Notes: generated by a model not told the origin, from the sequence alone. Positions 53,186 to 63,429 are shown, numbered from the stretch's first letter. The stretch: DNA of 64,000 nucleotides from Anaerovorax sp. IOR16 (GCF_017168145.1 NZ_JADQTL010000003.1:1-64000), one strand, 5' to 3'. Translations and numbers: made by a program.

Positions 53186-54257
53186 GTAAAGTGCCTCCTT
53201 TCATGAGTGTTAGAAAACGGTCAAAAAGGTAGGAGCTGTCATTTGGTCCCGGTGCTGCCTCTGGATGAAACTGAACCGAAAATACTGGTAAGCTTTGATG
53301 CTTCATACCTTCGACTGTACGATCATTTAAGTTAATATGTGTGATTTCCATCCCTGTCAACAAAATGCTCTCTGCGTTGACTGCAAATCCATGATTTTGT
53401 GAAGTAATAATACTGCGCCCTGTATCTTTATCGAAGACACCGTGATTTCCGCCTCGATGGCCATACTTCATTTTATAAGTTGTGCCACCGACCGCTTGGG
53501 CGAGGATTTGATGCCCCATGCAGATTCCGAAGATCGGAATCTTGTGCAATAACAACCGAATTTCATTCACTGCTTCCGTTGCTTCTTTTGGGTCTCCCGG
53601 TCCATTGGTCAGAAATAAACCATCGGGATTCACTGACAGGAGCTGTTGAGCAGTACTGTTGTAAGGAAACAGATAAACATCACAATCTCTCTTTTTAAGC
53701 TCATTTAAAATGTTTGTTTTTACCCCGAAGTCCAATACGGAAACCTTAGGTCCGTTTCCGGGGATATGTATCATTTCTTTTGTTCCCACCGTTTTCATAT
53801 AATCTTGGCGAAGCATGGATTCCTCACATAATTTTTTTGCATCTGCAATTGATATGTTTTCATTACTAATGACGCATTTCATTGCACCAAACTCTCTGAT
53901 TTTTCGTGTAACGGCTCTCGTATCGATTTCAAAAAGACCAGGAACTTTTCGATTGAAAAGCCACTGGTCTATGTTATCAATGGATTTATAATTGGAGGGT
54001 TCAAAGCAAATGTGCTTTGCAATTGCGCCAAAGGCATGAATTTCATTGGATTCATTTTCGGATTCGGTAATGCCATAATTGCCAATTAGAGGATAAGTAA
54101 AGTTAATGATTTGACCTGTATAAGAGGGATCGGTAAGAATTTCTTGGTAGCCAGTCATGGACGTGTTAAAAACCAATTCTCCGACTGAAGTTTTTGGAAA
54201 GCCAAACCCCTTTCCAAGAAAGACGGTACCGTCTTCCAGATATAATAAACCTTCCAT
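53178..54257 (-). CDS. carA: Carbamoyl-phosphate synthase small subunit
   Basis: Glutaminase subunit. N-terminal domain with VFNTSMTGYQEILTDPSY. C-terminal class I glutamine amidotransferase with the nucleophile Cys in GICMGHQILAQAVGG and the His/Glu pair in FHPEAAPGPND. 359 aa. ATG at 54257 after AGGAAG. First gene of carAB, with an ArgR-like operator upstream. Confidence 0.97.
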   Translation of the reverse strand: MEGLLYLEDGTVFLGKGFGFPKTSVGELVFNTSMTGYQEILTDPSYTGQIINFTYPLIGNYGITESENESNEIHAFGAIAKHICFEPSNYKSIDNIDQWLFNRKVPGLFEIDTRAVTRKIREFGAMKCVISNENISIADAKKLCEESMLRQDYMKTVGTKEMIHIPGNGPKVSVLDFGVKTNILNELKKRDCDVYLFPYNSTAQQLLSVNPDGLFLTNGPGDPKEATEAVNEIRLLLHKIPIFGICMGHQILAQAVGGTTYKMKYGHRGGNHGVFDKDTGRSIITSQNHGFAVNAESILLTGMEITHINLNDRTVEGMKHQSLPVFSVQFHPEAAPGPNDSSYLFDRFLTLMKGGTLHA

Positions 54258-54583
54258 AATATATCTTCCTTTCTTTTTACCTTAATAATTATTTCGAATA
54301 ATTATACAAAAATAAAAATAAATATGCAAGAAAAATCTTTACTAAAAATAAAAAAATATTATATATTTAAGAAATTTTTTTGATATGGGTAAGTAAATGA
54401 GGTATGATTTATTTGCCATAGGATTTGTAATATATTTAATGTAAGAATTTTATTGAACGACGTAAGATATTTCCTATAAACATTGACATCGGTTTTATAA
54501 AACTTTATAATGCAGTTTAGTAATACAAAAGGTATTACGGAGGAATAATAAAATAGAAAAAGAAAGGAAAAGGTGCGTCCAAT
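54258..54583. other. Divergent intergenic region carA / DUF1836
   Basis: 326 AT-rich bases with the ArgR-like site near carA. Nothing further is clear; promoters for both directions must lie here. Confidence 0.5.
54297..54328 (-). promoter_or_regulatory. ArgR/AhrC-like operator of carAB
   Basis: On the minus strand TGCATATTTATTTTTATT followed by TGTATAATTATT matches about 27 of 32 positions of the site upstream of argG (12087-12118). It sits 40-71 bp before the carA start, consistent with arginine repression. Confidence 0.55.
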
Positions 54584-55186
54584 ATGAGATATGAGGAGTT
54601 TATAAAGCAAACCGTAGAGGAATTTGTAAACGGTGGAGTGGTTTCCAGTGATGCGTTTCCTGATATGGAACTTTATATGGATCAGGCAGTCATGTTTATC
54701 AATAAGCACTTGAATGCTTATAAAAAGGAAGCGAAGGATCAAGTAATGACAAAGACCATGGTTTCTAACTATGCAAAGCATCACTTGATACCGAGACCAA
54801 AGAATAAGAGATATACGAAAGATCATCTTATTTTATTGACCTTAATTTTCTATTTAAAGGGAACTTTTCAAATGGAAGAAATTCAAACATTAATGGAACC
54901 ATTAATTGAAAATTATAATTCCGAGTTTGATGAGAAATTTGATTTTCACAGAATTTATGACAATATATTAAATCTGTATGAACAAGAGCAGAAAAATTTA
55001 CTGACAGAGGTAACAGAAGACATTAACCGCATTAAAAAGAATTTAGACGACAACGAACTTGCAGATGACGATACCACTGAATTATTTATGTTGATTGCGA
55101 ACCTGTCGATGAAAGCCAATGCACAAAAGTTCTTGGCTCAGAAGTTAATGAATGAGTACTTTAATAAGGATAAAAGTAGAAAATGA
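54584..55186 (+). CDS. DUF1836 protein (MerR-like DNA-binding fold)
   Basis: 200-aa DUF1836 family member. Residues about 55-90 (TKTMVSNYAKHHLIPRPKNKRYTKDH) look like a MerR-type helix-turn-helix. The C-terminal half is helical with an acidic stretch. Function is not known for the family. Its stop overlaps the next start (ATGA), so it is cotranscribed with the MocR-type regulator. Confidence 0.85.
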   Translation: MRYEEFIKQTVEEFVNGGVVSSDAFPDMELYMDQAVMFINKHLNAYKKEAKDQVMTKTMVSNYAKHHLIPRPKNKRYTKDHLILLTLIFYLKGTFQMEEIQTLMEPLIENYNSEFDEKFDFHRIYDNILNLYEQEQKNLLTEVTEDINRIKKNLDDNELADDDTTELFMLIANLSMKANAQKFLAQKLMNEYFNKDKSRK

Positions 55187-56703
55187 ATATAACTGTTAAT
55201 CATCGAAGTCAAACGCCGATTTATCGGCAAATTAAAAATCAAATTAAAGAAATGATACTGAAAGAGGAATTACCGGATGATTCAGTACTTCCTTCCGAGC
55301 GTGTTATGGCTAAGATTGCGGACGTACACAGAAATACCATAATCAAAGCCTATAATGAATTAAAGGCCGATGGCTTTATTAGCGCATCACAGGGCAAGGG
55401 ATACCGTGTTACCTATCGCAGTGTAGGTGAATCAAGTTTTGAGCAAAACGAAACAAAGGAAAAGAACGAAGATTTGAAAAAAAGCAAAAGCGTATTATGG
55501 TCTCATTTAATTCGACAACCGGTTTTGGATTTGGAGACTACCTTTGATGATTTATTTTCTAGATCGTACGACAACGGAAACATTTCCTTTGCGGGAGGGA
55601 TTGCGGCACCGGAGTCTTATTATGGAGCGGATTTGGCTCTAATCTTAGAACAACTGATTGCAGAATCAAAAGAGAGCAAGGAAAAGAAGGACGACCTGTA
55701 TGCATACACCCCATATCAAGGACTTTTTGAACTGCGGCAGGCAATTTCTGTATTTTTGCAAGGAAAAGGGATCAATGCCAGACATGGGGAAATCCAAATT
55801 GTATCGGAAACCAATCAGGCGATTGATTATTTGACGGAACTTTTTATAGATGAAGGTGATGTTGTCATTACCGAGGAGCCAATTTCACCGGATGTTTTTC
55901 GTGAACTTCGGTTAGCAGGCGCGAAAATCATCACGGTTCCCGTGGATGAGGAAGGGATGATTACAGATCGCATTGAACCTTTAATTGTAAAATATCATCC
56001 TAAATTTATTTATGTAAACTCAAGTTATCATGATCCTACGGGTATTATCATGAGCCTTCGGAGAAGAAAAGCTCTCCTAAAGCTATCTTATCAATATCAT
56101 GTACCAATCATTGAGGACGATGGTGCGTCCGAAATTTGTTATCAAGAGAAACAAACCCCTTCTTTAAAAGCGTTGGACACGCGTAACTCCGTTATTTATA
56201 TTTATTCATTTGCATTAACGTTCGCACCCGGCATTCGAGTTGCTTTTGTAGTAGCACCCCGTGTTGTAATAAAGAATTTCAGTCATTTGATTTCGCTGCG
56301 TTTGGTAAGCTTTGATAGTTTATCTCAAAGGCTGCTTTGTACTTACATGAAAAATGGAACGTATCAAAAAAATCTTAGGGGTATCTGTGAAGATTATCGG
56401 AAAAAAAGAGATTTGATGTGTGATTGCTTAAAAGCAGCGGAAGATTTCGGTGTAACCTTTAATAAGCCAAAAGGCGGCGTTTATATTTGGTGCAAGCTTC
56501 CCGAAAATATGAATTTAAGTCGTTTGCTTGAACTGGCTGGCAAAAAAGGTGTAACGTTTATTCCAGGCAGCGTATTTTTTCCGTATGGGACAAAGGGTGA
56601 ACAGTATATACGATTGAATTATTCTTATCCGGGATTGGAGCAAATTGAAAAAGGAATGGATCTTCTTCTTGAGGCAATGGAGCAAAGCTTAGAAAAAGAC
56701 TGA
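55183..56703 (+). CDS. MocR/PdxR-type regulator (GntR HTH fused to aminotransferase fold)
   Basis: N-terminal GntR winged helix (residues 1-75: TPIYRQIKNQIKEMI, LPSERVMAKIADVHRNTIIKAYNEL). A linker leads to a fold-type I PLP domain with YVNSSYHDPTGIIMS and the PLP-lysine region. In the latter, SFALTFAPGIRVAFV occupies the place where S-x-S-K-x-x-x-P-G-x-R-x-G is usual, so the Schiff-base Lys appears to be replaced (here TFAPGIR). 506 aa. Such proteins regulate vitamin B6, GABA or amino-acid genes; the target is unknown. Confidence 0.85.
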   Translation: MNITVNHRSQTPIYRQIKNQIKEMILKEELPDDSVLPSERVMAKIADVHRNTIIKAYNELKADGFISASQGKGYRVTYRSVGESSFEQNETKEKNEDLKKSKSVLWSHLIRQPVLDLETTFDDLFSRSYDNGNISFAGGIAAPESYYGADLALILEQLIAESKESKEKKDDLYAYTPYQGLFELRQAISVFLQGKGINARHGEIQIVSETNQAIDYLTELFIDEGDVVITEEPISPDVFRELRLAGAKIITVPVDEEGMITDRIEPLIVKYHPKFIYVNSSYHDPTGIIMSLRRRKALLKLSYQYHVPIIEDDGASEICYQEKQTPSLKALDTRNSVIYIYSFALTFAPGIRVAFVVAPRVVIKNFSHLISLRLVSFDSLSQRLLCTYMKNGTYQKNLRGICEDYRKKRDLMCDCLKAAEDFGVTFNKPKGGVYIWCKLPENMNLSRLLELAGKKGVTFIPGSVFFPYGTKGEQYIRLNYSYPGLEQIEKGMDLLLEAMEQSLEKD

Positions 56704-56961
56704 AATAAAGATGTTTTTTGAAAAATGATAAGGCTGATATAAAGAATTGGCAAATATATTTTGAAAAGATTGCAAATATACAAAATATTTAACTGGCACA
56801 CGCAAAAAGAATGGGACTGGTACTTTATTTTTTCAATTAGTATAGTATGATTTTTTTAAAGATGTATCAAACTAATACACTGTAAAGGAAAAAATAAGAT
56901 TTACGTGTATTTAGGAGATAAGTTGTAACCTAAAATTTAAGAATGAGAGAGGTAGAGAAAA

Positions 56962-57948
56962 ATGGCAGTAAATTTAAAGGGAAGAAGTTTCTTAACATTG
57001 ATGGATTTCACTCCTAGCGAAATCAGATACATGCTTGATTTAGCACATGATCTGAAAGCAAAGAAAAGAGCTGGAATTGTAAATCACGTTCTTAGAGGAA
57101 AGACCATCGTATTATTGTTTGAAAAGGGATCTACAAGAACAAGATGCGCATTTGAAGTAGCAGCTATGGAAGAAGGCGCAGGCGTTACTTTCCTTGACAG
57201 TGGAAGTTCTCAGATGGGTAAAAAGGAATCCTTAGAAGATACTGCAAAAGTTTTGGGAAGATTCTATGATGGTATTGAATACAGAGGATTTGATCAGAAG
57301 GTTGTTGAAGATTTAGCTAAGTTCTCTGGTGTTCCTGTATGGAATGGTTTGACTGACGTTGACCACCCAACTCAGATTTTAGCTGACTTATTAACAATTG
57401 AAGAACACTGTGCTAAGCCATTAAACCAGGTTAAGGTAGTATTCTGTGGCGACATCCGTAACAATATGAGCTACGCTTGGATGTATGGTTGTGCAAAAAT
57501 GGGTATGCATTTCGTTGCATATGGTCCGGAAGAATTAAAGGTAGACGAAAACATTTTGGCAGCTGCTAGAGAAGTTGCAAAAGAAACTGGTGCTACTATT
57601 GAAGTATGCCATGACGCTTCCTGCTTGAAGGACGCTGATGTACTTTACACTGACGTTTGGGCTTCTATGGGAGAAGAAGACAAGATTCCGGAAAGAGTAC
57701 GTATGTTAACTCCTTACAAGGTAACTATGGACATGATCAAGGAAACTGAAAATCCAGATGTATTGTTCTTACACTGCTTACCTTCTTTCCATGACTTTGA
57801 AACAACTATGGCAAAGACTCAGAAAGAAAAAGGCTATGACATTCGTGAGGTTACGGACGAAGTATTCAGAAGCAAACATTCCGTTGTGTTTGATGAAGCA
57901 GAAAACAGAATGCATACAATTAAGGCTGTTATCGTAGCTACAATTTAA
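56962..57948 (+). CDS. arcB: Ornithine carbamoyltransferase (likely catabolic)
   Basis: Interconverts citrulline plus phosphate with ornithine plus carbamoyl phosphate. Carbamoyl-phosphate site [28 protein letters not shown], and ornithine loop [11 protein letters not shown]. 328 aa. Followed by arcA and arcC, so it is assigned to the arginine deiminase pathway rather than biosynthesis; no ArgR-like box as clear as that of argG was seen upstream. Confidence 0.94.
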   Translation: MAVNLKGRSFLTLMDFTPSEIRYMLDLAHDLKAKKRAGIVNHVLRGKTIVLLFEKGSTRTRCAFEVAAMEEGAGVTFLDSGSSQMGKKESLEDTAKVLGRFYDGIEYRGFDQKVVEDLAKFSGVPVWNGLTDVDHPTQILADLLTIEEHCAKPLNQVKVVFCGDIRNNMSYAWMYGCAKMGMHFVAYGPEELKVDENILAAAREVAKETGATIEVCHDASCLKDADVLYTDVWASMGEEDKIPERVRMLTPYKVTMDMIKETENPDVLFLHCLPSFHDFETTMAKTQKEKGYDIREVTDEVFRSKHSVVFDEAENRMHTIKAVIVATI

Positions 57949-58010
57949 TGATATAAAAGAATAACAAATGATCCACAGCGTACCATAGCTGTAAACCAGA
58001 AAATATAGTA

Positions 58011-58037
58011 GGGTAGGAGAGCGGGAGTCTCCTACCC
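58011..58037 (+). promoter_or_regulatory. Hairpin between arcB and arcA
   Basis: GGGTAGGAGA (58011-58020) and TCTCCTACCC (58028-58037), 10-bp GC-rich stem, loop GCGGGAG, no T run. Likely an mRNA processing or stabilising element upstream of the arcA ribosome site. Confidence 0.55.
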
Positions 58038-58065
58038 GACAGTAATAGAAGGAATGGTGACCAGG

Positions 58066-59283
58066 ATGAAACAGGGAGTTAATGTTTATTCCGAAATTGG
58101 AAAACTAAATAAGGTAATGTTGCATAGATTGGGTCAAGAAGTGGAAGGATTAGTACCGGATAATTTTGAACGTCTATTGTTTGATGATATTCCTTACTTA
58201 AAGGTGGCACAGCATGAACATGATTGTTTTGCTGATGTACTTAGAGAAAATGGTGTTGAAGTAGTATACTGCGAACATGAAGTTGTAAAGGCTTTACAAG
58301 ATAACGAAGTAAGAAGAGCATTTACAAAGGAATTTGTTGAAGAAAGTAACATCGTTTCTCCTTATGCAAAGGAAGTCATTCAAGAATGGTTAATGGAAAA
58401 ATCCGTAGAAGATATGGTTACTCAATGTATTAAAGGTATCAAAAAGACCGATGTACAGGTAAAAGCTCCAAATTCTTTTGCGGGAATCATTGCAGAAGGT
58501 TATCCGTATTACACAGATCCAATGCCGAACTTGTATTTTACAAGAGACCCAGGTGCTAGCATCGGAAACGGTGTTTCTGTAAATTGCATGAGCACGGAAG
58601 CTAGAAAAAGAGAATCCCTCATGTTGAAATATGTATTTGAAAATAATAAGGATTTGATGCCGGAAGGAACACATCTTTGGTATCAGCATGAAGGACCAAA
58701 TCCGATTGAAGGCGGAGATATCTTAGTTCTTTCTCCTGAAATCGTAGCCATTGGACTTTCTCAGAGAACTTCTGCAGAAGCCATTAGCATTTTAGCAGAA
58801 AGAGTTTTGAAGAGTGAAAATAGCTTCAAGAAAGTATTGGTTTTTGATATCCCTAAGTGTCGTGCATTTATGCATCTTGATACCGTATTTACTATGGTAG
58901 ACTATGATAAATTCACAATTCATCCAGAGATTGAGGGACCATTAAACTTATATGAAATCACTTTAGGTAAAGATGGGGCATTGCAGTTTGTTTCTGCAAC
59001 AGACACCTTGACGAACTTGTTGAAATCCGAACTCAAGTTGCCGGCAGTTGAATTGATTCGTTGTGGCGGTAACGATCGAATGGCAGCACAAAGAGAACAA
59101 TGGAACGATGGTTCCAACACATTGGCAATTGCTCCTGGCGTAGTTGTTACCTACGACAGAAATTATATTACAAATGAAATCCTTTCTAACTATGGTATCA
59201 AGGTACTGACCATCCCAAGCTCTGAGATTTCCAGAGGCAGAGGTGGCCCAAGATGCATGAGCATGCCAATCAACAGAGATTAA
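58066..59283 (+). CDS. arcA: Arginine deiminase
   Basis: Hydrolyses arginine to citrulline and ammonia. N-terminal SEIGKLNKVMLHRLGQEVEG, FDDIPYLKVAQHEHD, PNLYFTRDPGASIG, EGGDILVLSPEI, and the catalytic Cys in GRGGPRCMSMPI. The frame opens at ATG 58054, but family N-termini fit ATG 58066 better (405 aa). GTG 58057 is also possible. Middle gene of arcBAC. Confidence 0.94.
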   Translation: MKQGVNVYSEIGKLNKVMLHRLGQEVEGLVPDNFERLLFDDIPYLKVAQHEHDCFADVLRENGVEVVYCEHEVVKALQDNEVRRAFTKEFVEESNIVSPYAKEVIQEWLMEKSVEDMVTQCIKGIKKTDVQVKAPNSFAGIIAEGYPYYTDPMPNLYFTRDPGASIGNGVSVNCMSTEARKRESLMLKYVFENNKDLMPEGTHLWYQHEGPNPIEGGDILVLSPEIVAIGLSQRTSAEAISILAERVLKSENSFKKVLVFDIPKCRAFMHLDTVFTMVDYDKFTIHPEIEGPLNLYEITLGKDGALQFVSATDTLTNLLKSELKLPAVELIRCGGNDRMAAQREQWNDGSNTLAIAPGVVVTYDRNYITNEILSNYGIKVLTIPSSEISRGRGGPRCMSMPINRD

Positions 59284-59337
59284 GCAAAATAAGGGTTATA
59301 CACGTAAAAGGGTAGGACCGCTTAAATGGAGGATAAG

Positions 59338-60273
59338 ATGAAAGAAAAATTAGTAATTGCTTTAGGCGGCAATGCATTACAGGATTCAAAAGGTCCTGCA
59401 ACTGCAGAAGCGCAGCTTGATGTAGTAAAAAGAACTTGCACTTACATTGCAGAAATTGTAAAGCAAGGTCATGAAATTGCAATCGTTCACGGAAACGGTC
59501 CACAGGTAGGAAGAATCCTGTTGGCATCCGAAACTGCGAAAGAAGTTACTCCGGCAATGCCATTTGACGTTTGTGGTGCAATGAGCCAGGGTTATATTGG
59601 TTATCACATTCAGCAGGGTTTAAAGCAGGCATTAAACGAAGTTAAAAAAGACATTCCGGTTGTTACCTTGGTCACTCAAATGGTTGTTGACAGTGAAGAT
59701 CCAGGATTTAAGAATCCAACAAAGCCAATCGGTCCTTTCTATTCTGAAGCAGAAGCAAAGGAAATGGAAAGTAAAGGATATACAATGAAGGAAGACGCAG
59801 GAAGAGGTTTCCGTCGAGTTGTTGCTTCTCCAATTCCTACTAAGATTTGTGAAATTGATTCCGTAAACAGACTTTGGGATTCTACAATCGTAATTACTTG
59901 CGGAGGCGGCGGTATTCCGGTTATCGAAACAGAACAAGGACTGGAAGGTGTTGCTGCTGTTATTGATAAGGATTTTGCTGCTGAACTTTTGGCAGAACAA
60001 ACCGGTGCAGATGCATTGATGATTCTTACTGAAGTAGAGCAAGTTGCGATTAACTTCAACAAGCCGGATCAGAAGAATTTAGCTAACTTAACTGTAGCAG
60101 AAGCTGAAAAATACATTGAAGAAGGTCACTTTGCACCAGGAAGCATGTTACCAAAGGTACAGGCTGCTGTAAAGTTCGCAAAAGCAAACCCTGGAAAGAA
60201 AGCAATCATTACTTCTTTGTATAAAGCAGTAGAAGCATTAGAAGGAAAAACAGGAACCGTAATTACTTTGTAA
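59338..60273 (+). CDS. arcC: Carbamate kinase
   Basis: Makes ATP from carbamoyl phosphate, the energy-yielding step of the arginine deiminase pathway. Amino-acid-kinase fold: VIALGGNALQ, IVHGNGPQVG, SPIPTKICEIDSVNRL, TCGGGGIPVI, FAPGSMLPKVQAA. GGAGG at 59328-59332 sets the start at 59338 (311 aa); an in-frame ATG at 59326 precedes it. Followed by a strong terminator. Confidence 0.95.
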   Translation: MKEKLVIALGGNALQDSKGPATAEAQLDVVKRTCTYIAEIVKQGHEIAIVHGNGPQVGRILLASETAKEVTPAMPFDVCGAMSQGYIGYHIQQGLKQALNEVKKDIPVVTLVTQMVVDSEDPGFKNPTKPIGPFYSEAEAKEMESKGYTMKEDAGRGFRRVVASPIPTKICEIDSVNRLWDSTIVITCGGGGIPVIETEQGLEGVAAVIDKDFAAELLAEQTGADALMILTEVEQVAINFNKPDQKNLANLTVAEAEKYIEEGHFAPGSMLPKVQAAVKFAKANPGKKAIITSLYKAVEALEGKTGTVITL

Positions 60274-60316
60274 AAACGATACCTTTTATACTCTCATCCA
60301 AATATAGTGAAAGAAG

Positions 60317-60368
60317 AAAACTGATACGTTCAACCTGGAAAACGAATGTATCGGTTTTCTTTTATTTT
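60317..60368 (+). terminator. Terminator of the arc genes
   Basis: AAAACTGATACGTTC (60317-60331) and GAATGTATCGGTTTT (60344-60358) form a 15-bp stem with G-U pairs, then a T-rich tail. Confidence 0.85.
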
Positions 60369-60462
60369 TCATATCTTTTCATTACCTTGACAGATAGAAA
60401 AAAAACAAGTTATAATAGCGGGGATTTAAGGTTTTTTATTACTTAAGACGGTAGGAGATATT

Positions 60463-61650
60463 ATGAGATTAAAAAATAAGAAAAGAACGAATGACATTGT
60501 CTGGGCGCTTACGCTTTTGATTTCCATTTTATTTATTTTTATCGGAAATCGTATTGTAAGTAAAGATTTGGATTTATTTCAGGAAAGCGATTCTGCAGCA
60601 GCAAAAGCAGAAGTTGTTCAGGTAACTGGTGAGCAGCAAAAGGACTATTCACTTGGAGGAGAGGTTTTTAAAAACCGTGCGATTATTTTTGATTGTAAAA
60701 TTTTGACTGGAGATCGGAAGGGTGAAACGGTTACTGTTTCTCAGATTTTGGATGAATCCTATGCACCATTAAAAGAAATTGAACTAGGGGATAAAGTAAT
60801 CATTTATAATTATCCATCTGAAGAATTTGAAACGGAATGGGTTTTTGGCGACTTTGCCAGATTTAATACAATTATATGGCTTGCTCTCTTATTCTTCATT
60901 CTGTTAATTGTTTTGGGAGGAAGAAAAGGCATTAATACCATTCTTTCTCTTTCATTAACTTGTCTCGCTGTGTTTGCTGTTTTTATTCCATCTGTATTAA
61001 ATGGCTATAATATTTATGTGACGTCACTCATTACGTGTATTTATACCATTATAATGACATTATTGCTTGTTAATGGGCTTGGGAAGAAAACACTGGCTAC
61101 AATTTGCGGGTGCGTTTTTGGAGTCATTGTTTCTGCATTATTAACCATTGGAATGGATGGAGTTCTATATATGACGGGATATGTAGATGAACACTCTGTC
61201 TATTTACATATGATGAATATTGAAAATCCGATTGATTTGAAGGCGGTTATTTTCGGAGCGATTGTTATTGGTGCAATGGGTGCGGTTATGGATGTTGCGA
61301 TGGATATTGCATCTTCACTCTATGAAATACGTCAGCATATGGAAGATATATCATTCCGAAAGCTTGTAAGAAGCGGACTTGCCATTGGACGTGATATTAT
61401 GGGTACCATGTCAAATACATTGGTATTAGCATACATTGGAAGCTCTTTTTCAAGTGTCTTGCTTTTAATTACTTATACAAGTTCCATGACAGAGCTCATG
61501 AATCGAGAACAGATCATAGCGGAAATATTACAAGCTTTAGTAGGAAGTACGGCCATTCTTTTAACCATACCGCTTACAGCGGTTGTATGCGGCGTCTTAT
61601 ATACAAAGAAACAGTCAAATTCAGAAAATAATATGGAAGAAACTAAATAA
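60463..61650 (+). CDS. YibE/F family membrane protein
   Basis: 395 aa. An N-terminal membrane anchor (about residues 12-30) precedes an extracytoplasmic segment of about 110 residues. Six or seven transmembrane helices follow, with the family block VIGAMGAVMDVAMDIASSLYEI and MGTMSNTLVLAYIGSSF. YibE/F proteins are putative transporters of unknown substrate. Monocistronic by spacing. Confidence 0.85.
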   Translation: MRLKNKKRTNDIVWALTLLISILFIFIGNRIVSKDLDLFQESDSAAAKAEVVQVTGEQQKDYSLGGEVFKNRAIIFDCKILTGDRKGETVTVSQILDESYAPLKEIELGDKVIIYNYPSEEFETEWVFGDFARFNTIIWLALLFFILLIVLGGRKGINTILSLSLTCLAVFAVFIPSVLNGYNIYVTSLITCIYTIIMTLLLVNGLGKKTLATICGCVFGVIVSALLTIGMDGVLYMTGYVDEHSVYLHMMNIENPIDLKAVIFGAIVIGAMGAVMDVAMDIASSLYEIRQHMEDISFRKLVRSGLAIGRDIMGTMSNTLVLAYIGSSFSSVLLLITYTSSMTELMNREQIIAEILQALVGSTAILLTIPLTAVVCGVLYTKKQSNSENNMEETK

Positions 61651-61788
61651 AATTCTTTATAATAAAGGAAAAGAAAGGAATTAAAGTTGAATTATTACCA
61701 TATATTTGTTAAACTGTAGTGTGTATAAACTCCTGTTATAAGAATTGGGGTTCAAATGTAGAAGTGTATTTATAAGGGGGAAATGAAA

Positions 61789-63321
61789 ATGAAATTTAAT
61801 GCACTGAAAAAAGTACTGGCAGTTGCCTTAGTAATCACTATGGTATTTACCAGTGGTGTAATGGTATTTGCATCTGAAACAAAGGCGCCAGCTCAAGTGC
61901 AAGTTCAAGTAAACGGTGAGATGATGAGCTTTACAGATGCTGTTCCAAAAATGGTTGATAATCGAGTTATGATACCGTTTCGTGCGATTTTAGAGAAATT
62001 GAACGCAAAGGTTGACTATGACCAAGCAAAAGCGGTCGTTACAGCGACTCTTGGTGAACAAGTGATTTCTTTTGCAGTCGGAAGCACCGACTTAAATGTA
62101 ACAACTGGTGATCAAAAAGAAAACAAAAAAATGGATGTTGTACCTTTTGTTGATAATAAGAGCAATCGAACTTATGTATCCACACGTGCGATTGCAGAAG
62201 GATTTGGTTATTCCGTTGGTTGGGATAATGCAAACAAAACTGTTATCATTATTGACTTTAATAAAATATTTGAAAATGCCAATAAAGATTTCTCTTATTT
62301 GAGTATGCCTTATGCAGTAGAATATGATACTACAAAAACATATAAAACTAAGGGCACATTGAATGGTAAAATCAATGTTCAAACACCGTCTGTAACCAAG
62401 GAAGGAGAGCAGGCAAGCGCTCCTGAGAAAATGAGTGTAGGCTTTTCTGGAGAAATGACAGGATTGCAGCAGATGATGAATGCGGACATTTCTATGAAGA
62501 TGGCTTTGGATATGGAATCTCTCATGAAGGATCAGAAGATGACGGAAGAGGAAAAAGCCATGTTAGTTCCAATGATGGATGCATTAAAAAATATTGACAT
62601 GCAGATTAAAATGGATGATACAGGTATTATGTATATGAAGTGCCCTATGCTATCTAATATTATGGGTAGCCTAGGTCAGAATGTTGATGCGGATACATGG
62701 TATAAGATGGATATGAATGCTATGTACAAAGAGATGGGCATGGATTATCAAGGATTGATGAATATCAGCAAGGGATTTGCTGGAAACCTAGATGTTGCTG
62801 AAATGCTGACCAAATTAGCAAATAGTCTTTCAAGCAGTTATACAGTAGATACTTATAAAGAGTCTGTTTTATTGTATGACATTGTAAAGGAAGTTGCCGG
62901 AGACAGTGCCTTTAAGACGGTAGGAAATACACATACTTTAGTAATTGATAAGACCTCTTTGGCTTCTGTATTGACAAAGCATAGCAAGGAATTGAACCTT
63001 ACTGCAAAAGATATGGCAGAATTTAAAGACATGGATTTTTCTTGTACCATTGAGCTTCAGGAACAAAATTCTAAAATGAAAAACTGCAAAGTTAAATTTA
63101 ACATGCAGGCTGAAGGCGTTAATGTTAACGTTGATGTAACAGGAGATTCTTTTAATTCTACACTTAATATGGTAGTTGAAGTTGCAGATCTAATGGATAT
63201 GACTATGGATATGGATGTAAAGTCAGAAGTTACGACAGAAAAGGTTGATACAACCATTCCAAAGGGAGCTAATGTCGTAGATTATATGAATATGGCAGAG
63301 AATATGATACCTGCAGCTTAA
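61789..63321 (+). CDS. Secreted protein with copper-amine-oxidase-like N-terminal domain
   Basis: A signal peptide covers about residues 1-29 (KKVLAVALVITMVFTSGVMVFA, cut before SETKAP). A copper amine oxidase N-terminal-like domain (about 35-160; MVDNRVMIPFRAILEKLNAKVDYD, RTYVSTRAIAEGFGYSVGWD) follows. This domain is common in Clostridia surface proteins and binds cell-wall or matrix material. The remaining 350 residues are Met-rich and unrecognised. AAGGGGG favours ATG 61789 over 61783 (510 aa). Confidence 0.8.
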   Translation: MKFNALKKVLAVALVITMVFTSGVMVFASETKAPAQVQVQVNGEMMSFTDAVPKMVDNRVMIPFRAILEKLNAKVDYDQAKAVVTATLGEQVISFAVGSTDLNVTTGDQKENKKMDVVPFVDNKSNRTYVSTRAIAEGFGYSVGWDNANKTVIIIDFNKIFENANKDFSYLSMPYAVEYDTTKTYKTKGTLNGKINVQTPSVTKEGEQASAPEKMSVGFSGEMTGLQQMMNADISMKMALDMESLMKDQKMTEEEKAMLVPMMDALKNIDMQIKMDDTGIMYMKCPMLSNIMGSLGQNVDADTWYKMDMNAMYKEMGMDYQGLMNISKGFAGNLDVAEMLTKLANSLSSSYTVDTYKESVLLYDIVKEVAGDSAFKTVGNTHTLVIDKTSLASVLTKHSKELNLTAKDMAEFKDMDFSCTIELQEQNSKMKNCKVKFNMQAEGVNVNVDVTGDSFNSTLNMVVEVADLMDMTMDMDVKSEVTTEKVDTTIPKGANVVDYMNMAENMIPAA

Positions 63322-63358
63322 GTTTAAACTTTTGTTTTATATGAACAAAACAAATAAC

Positions 63359-63400
63359 AATGCCCGTGATACAAAATGTATCACGGGCATTTATTTTTTA
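63359..63400. terminator. Bidirectional terminator
   Basis: AATGCCCGTGATACA (63359-63373), loop AAA, TGTATCACGGGCATT (63377-63391), perfect 15 bp with A/T runs on both sides. Between convergent genes. Confidence 0.9.
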
Positions 63401-63429
63401 TTGTCTCATATTTGTGTCAAACGCTCTTA

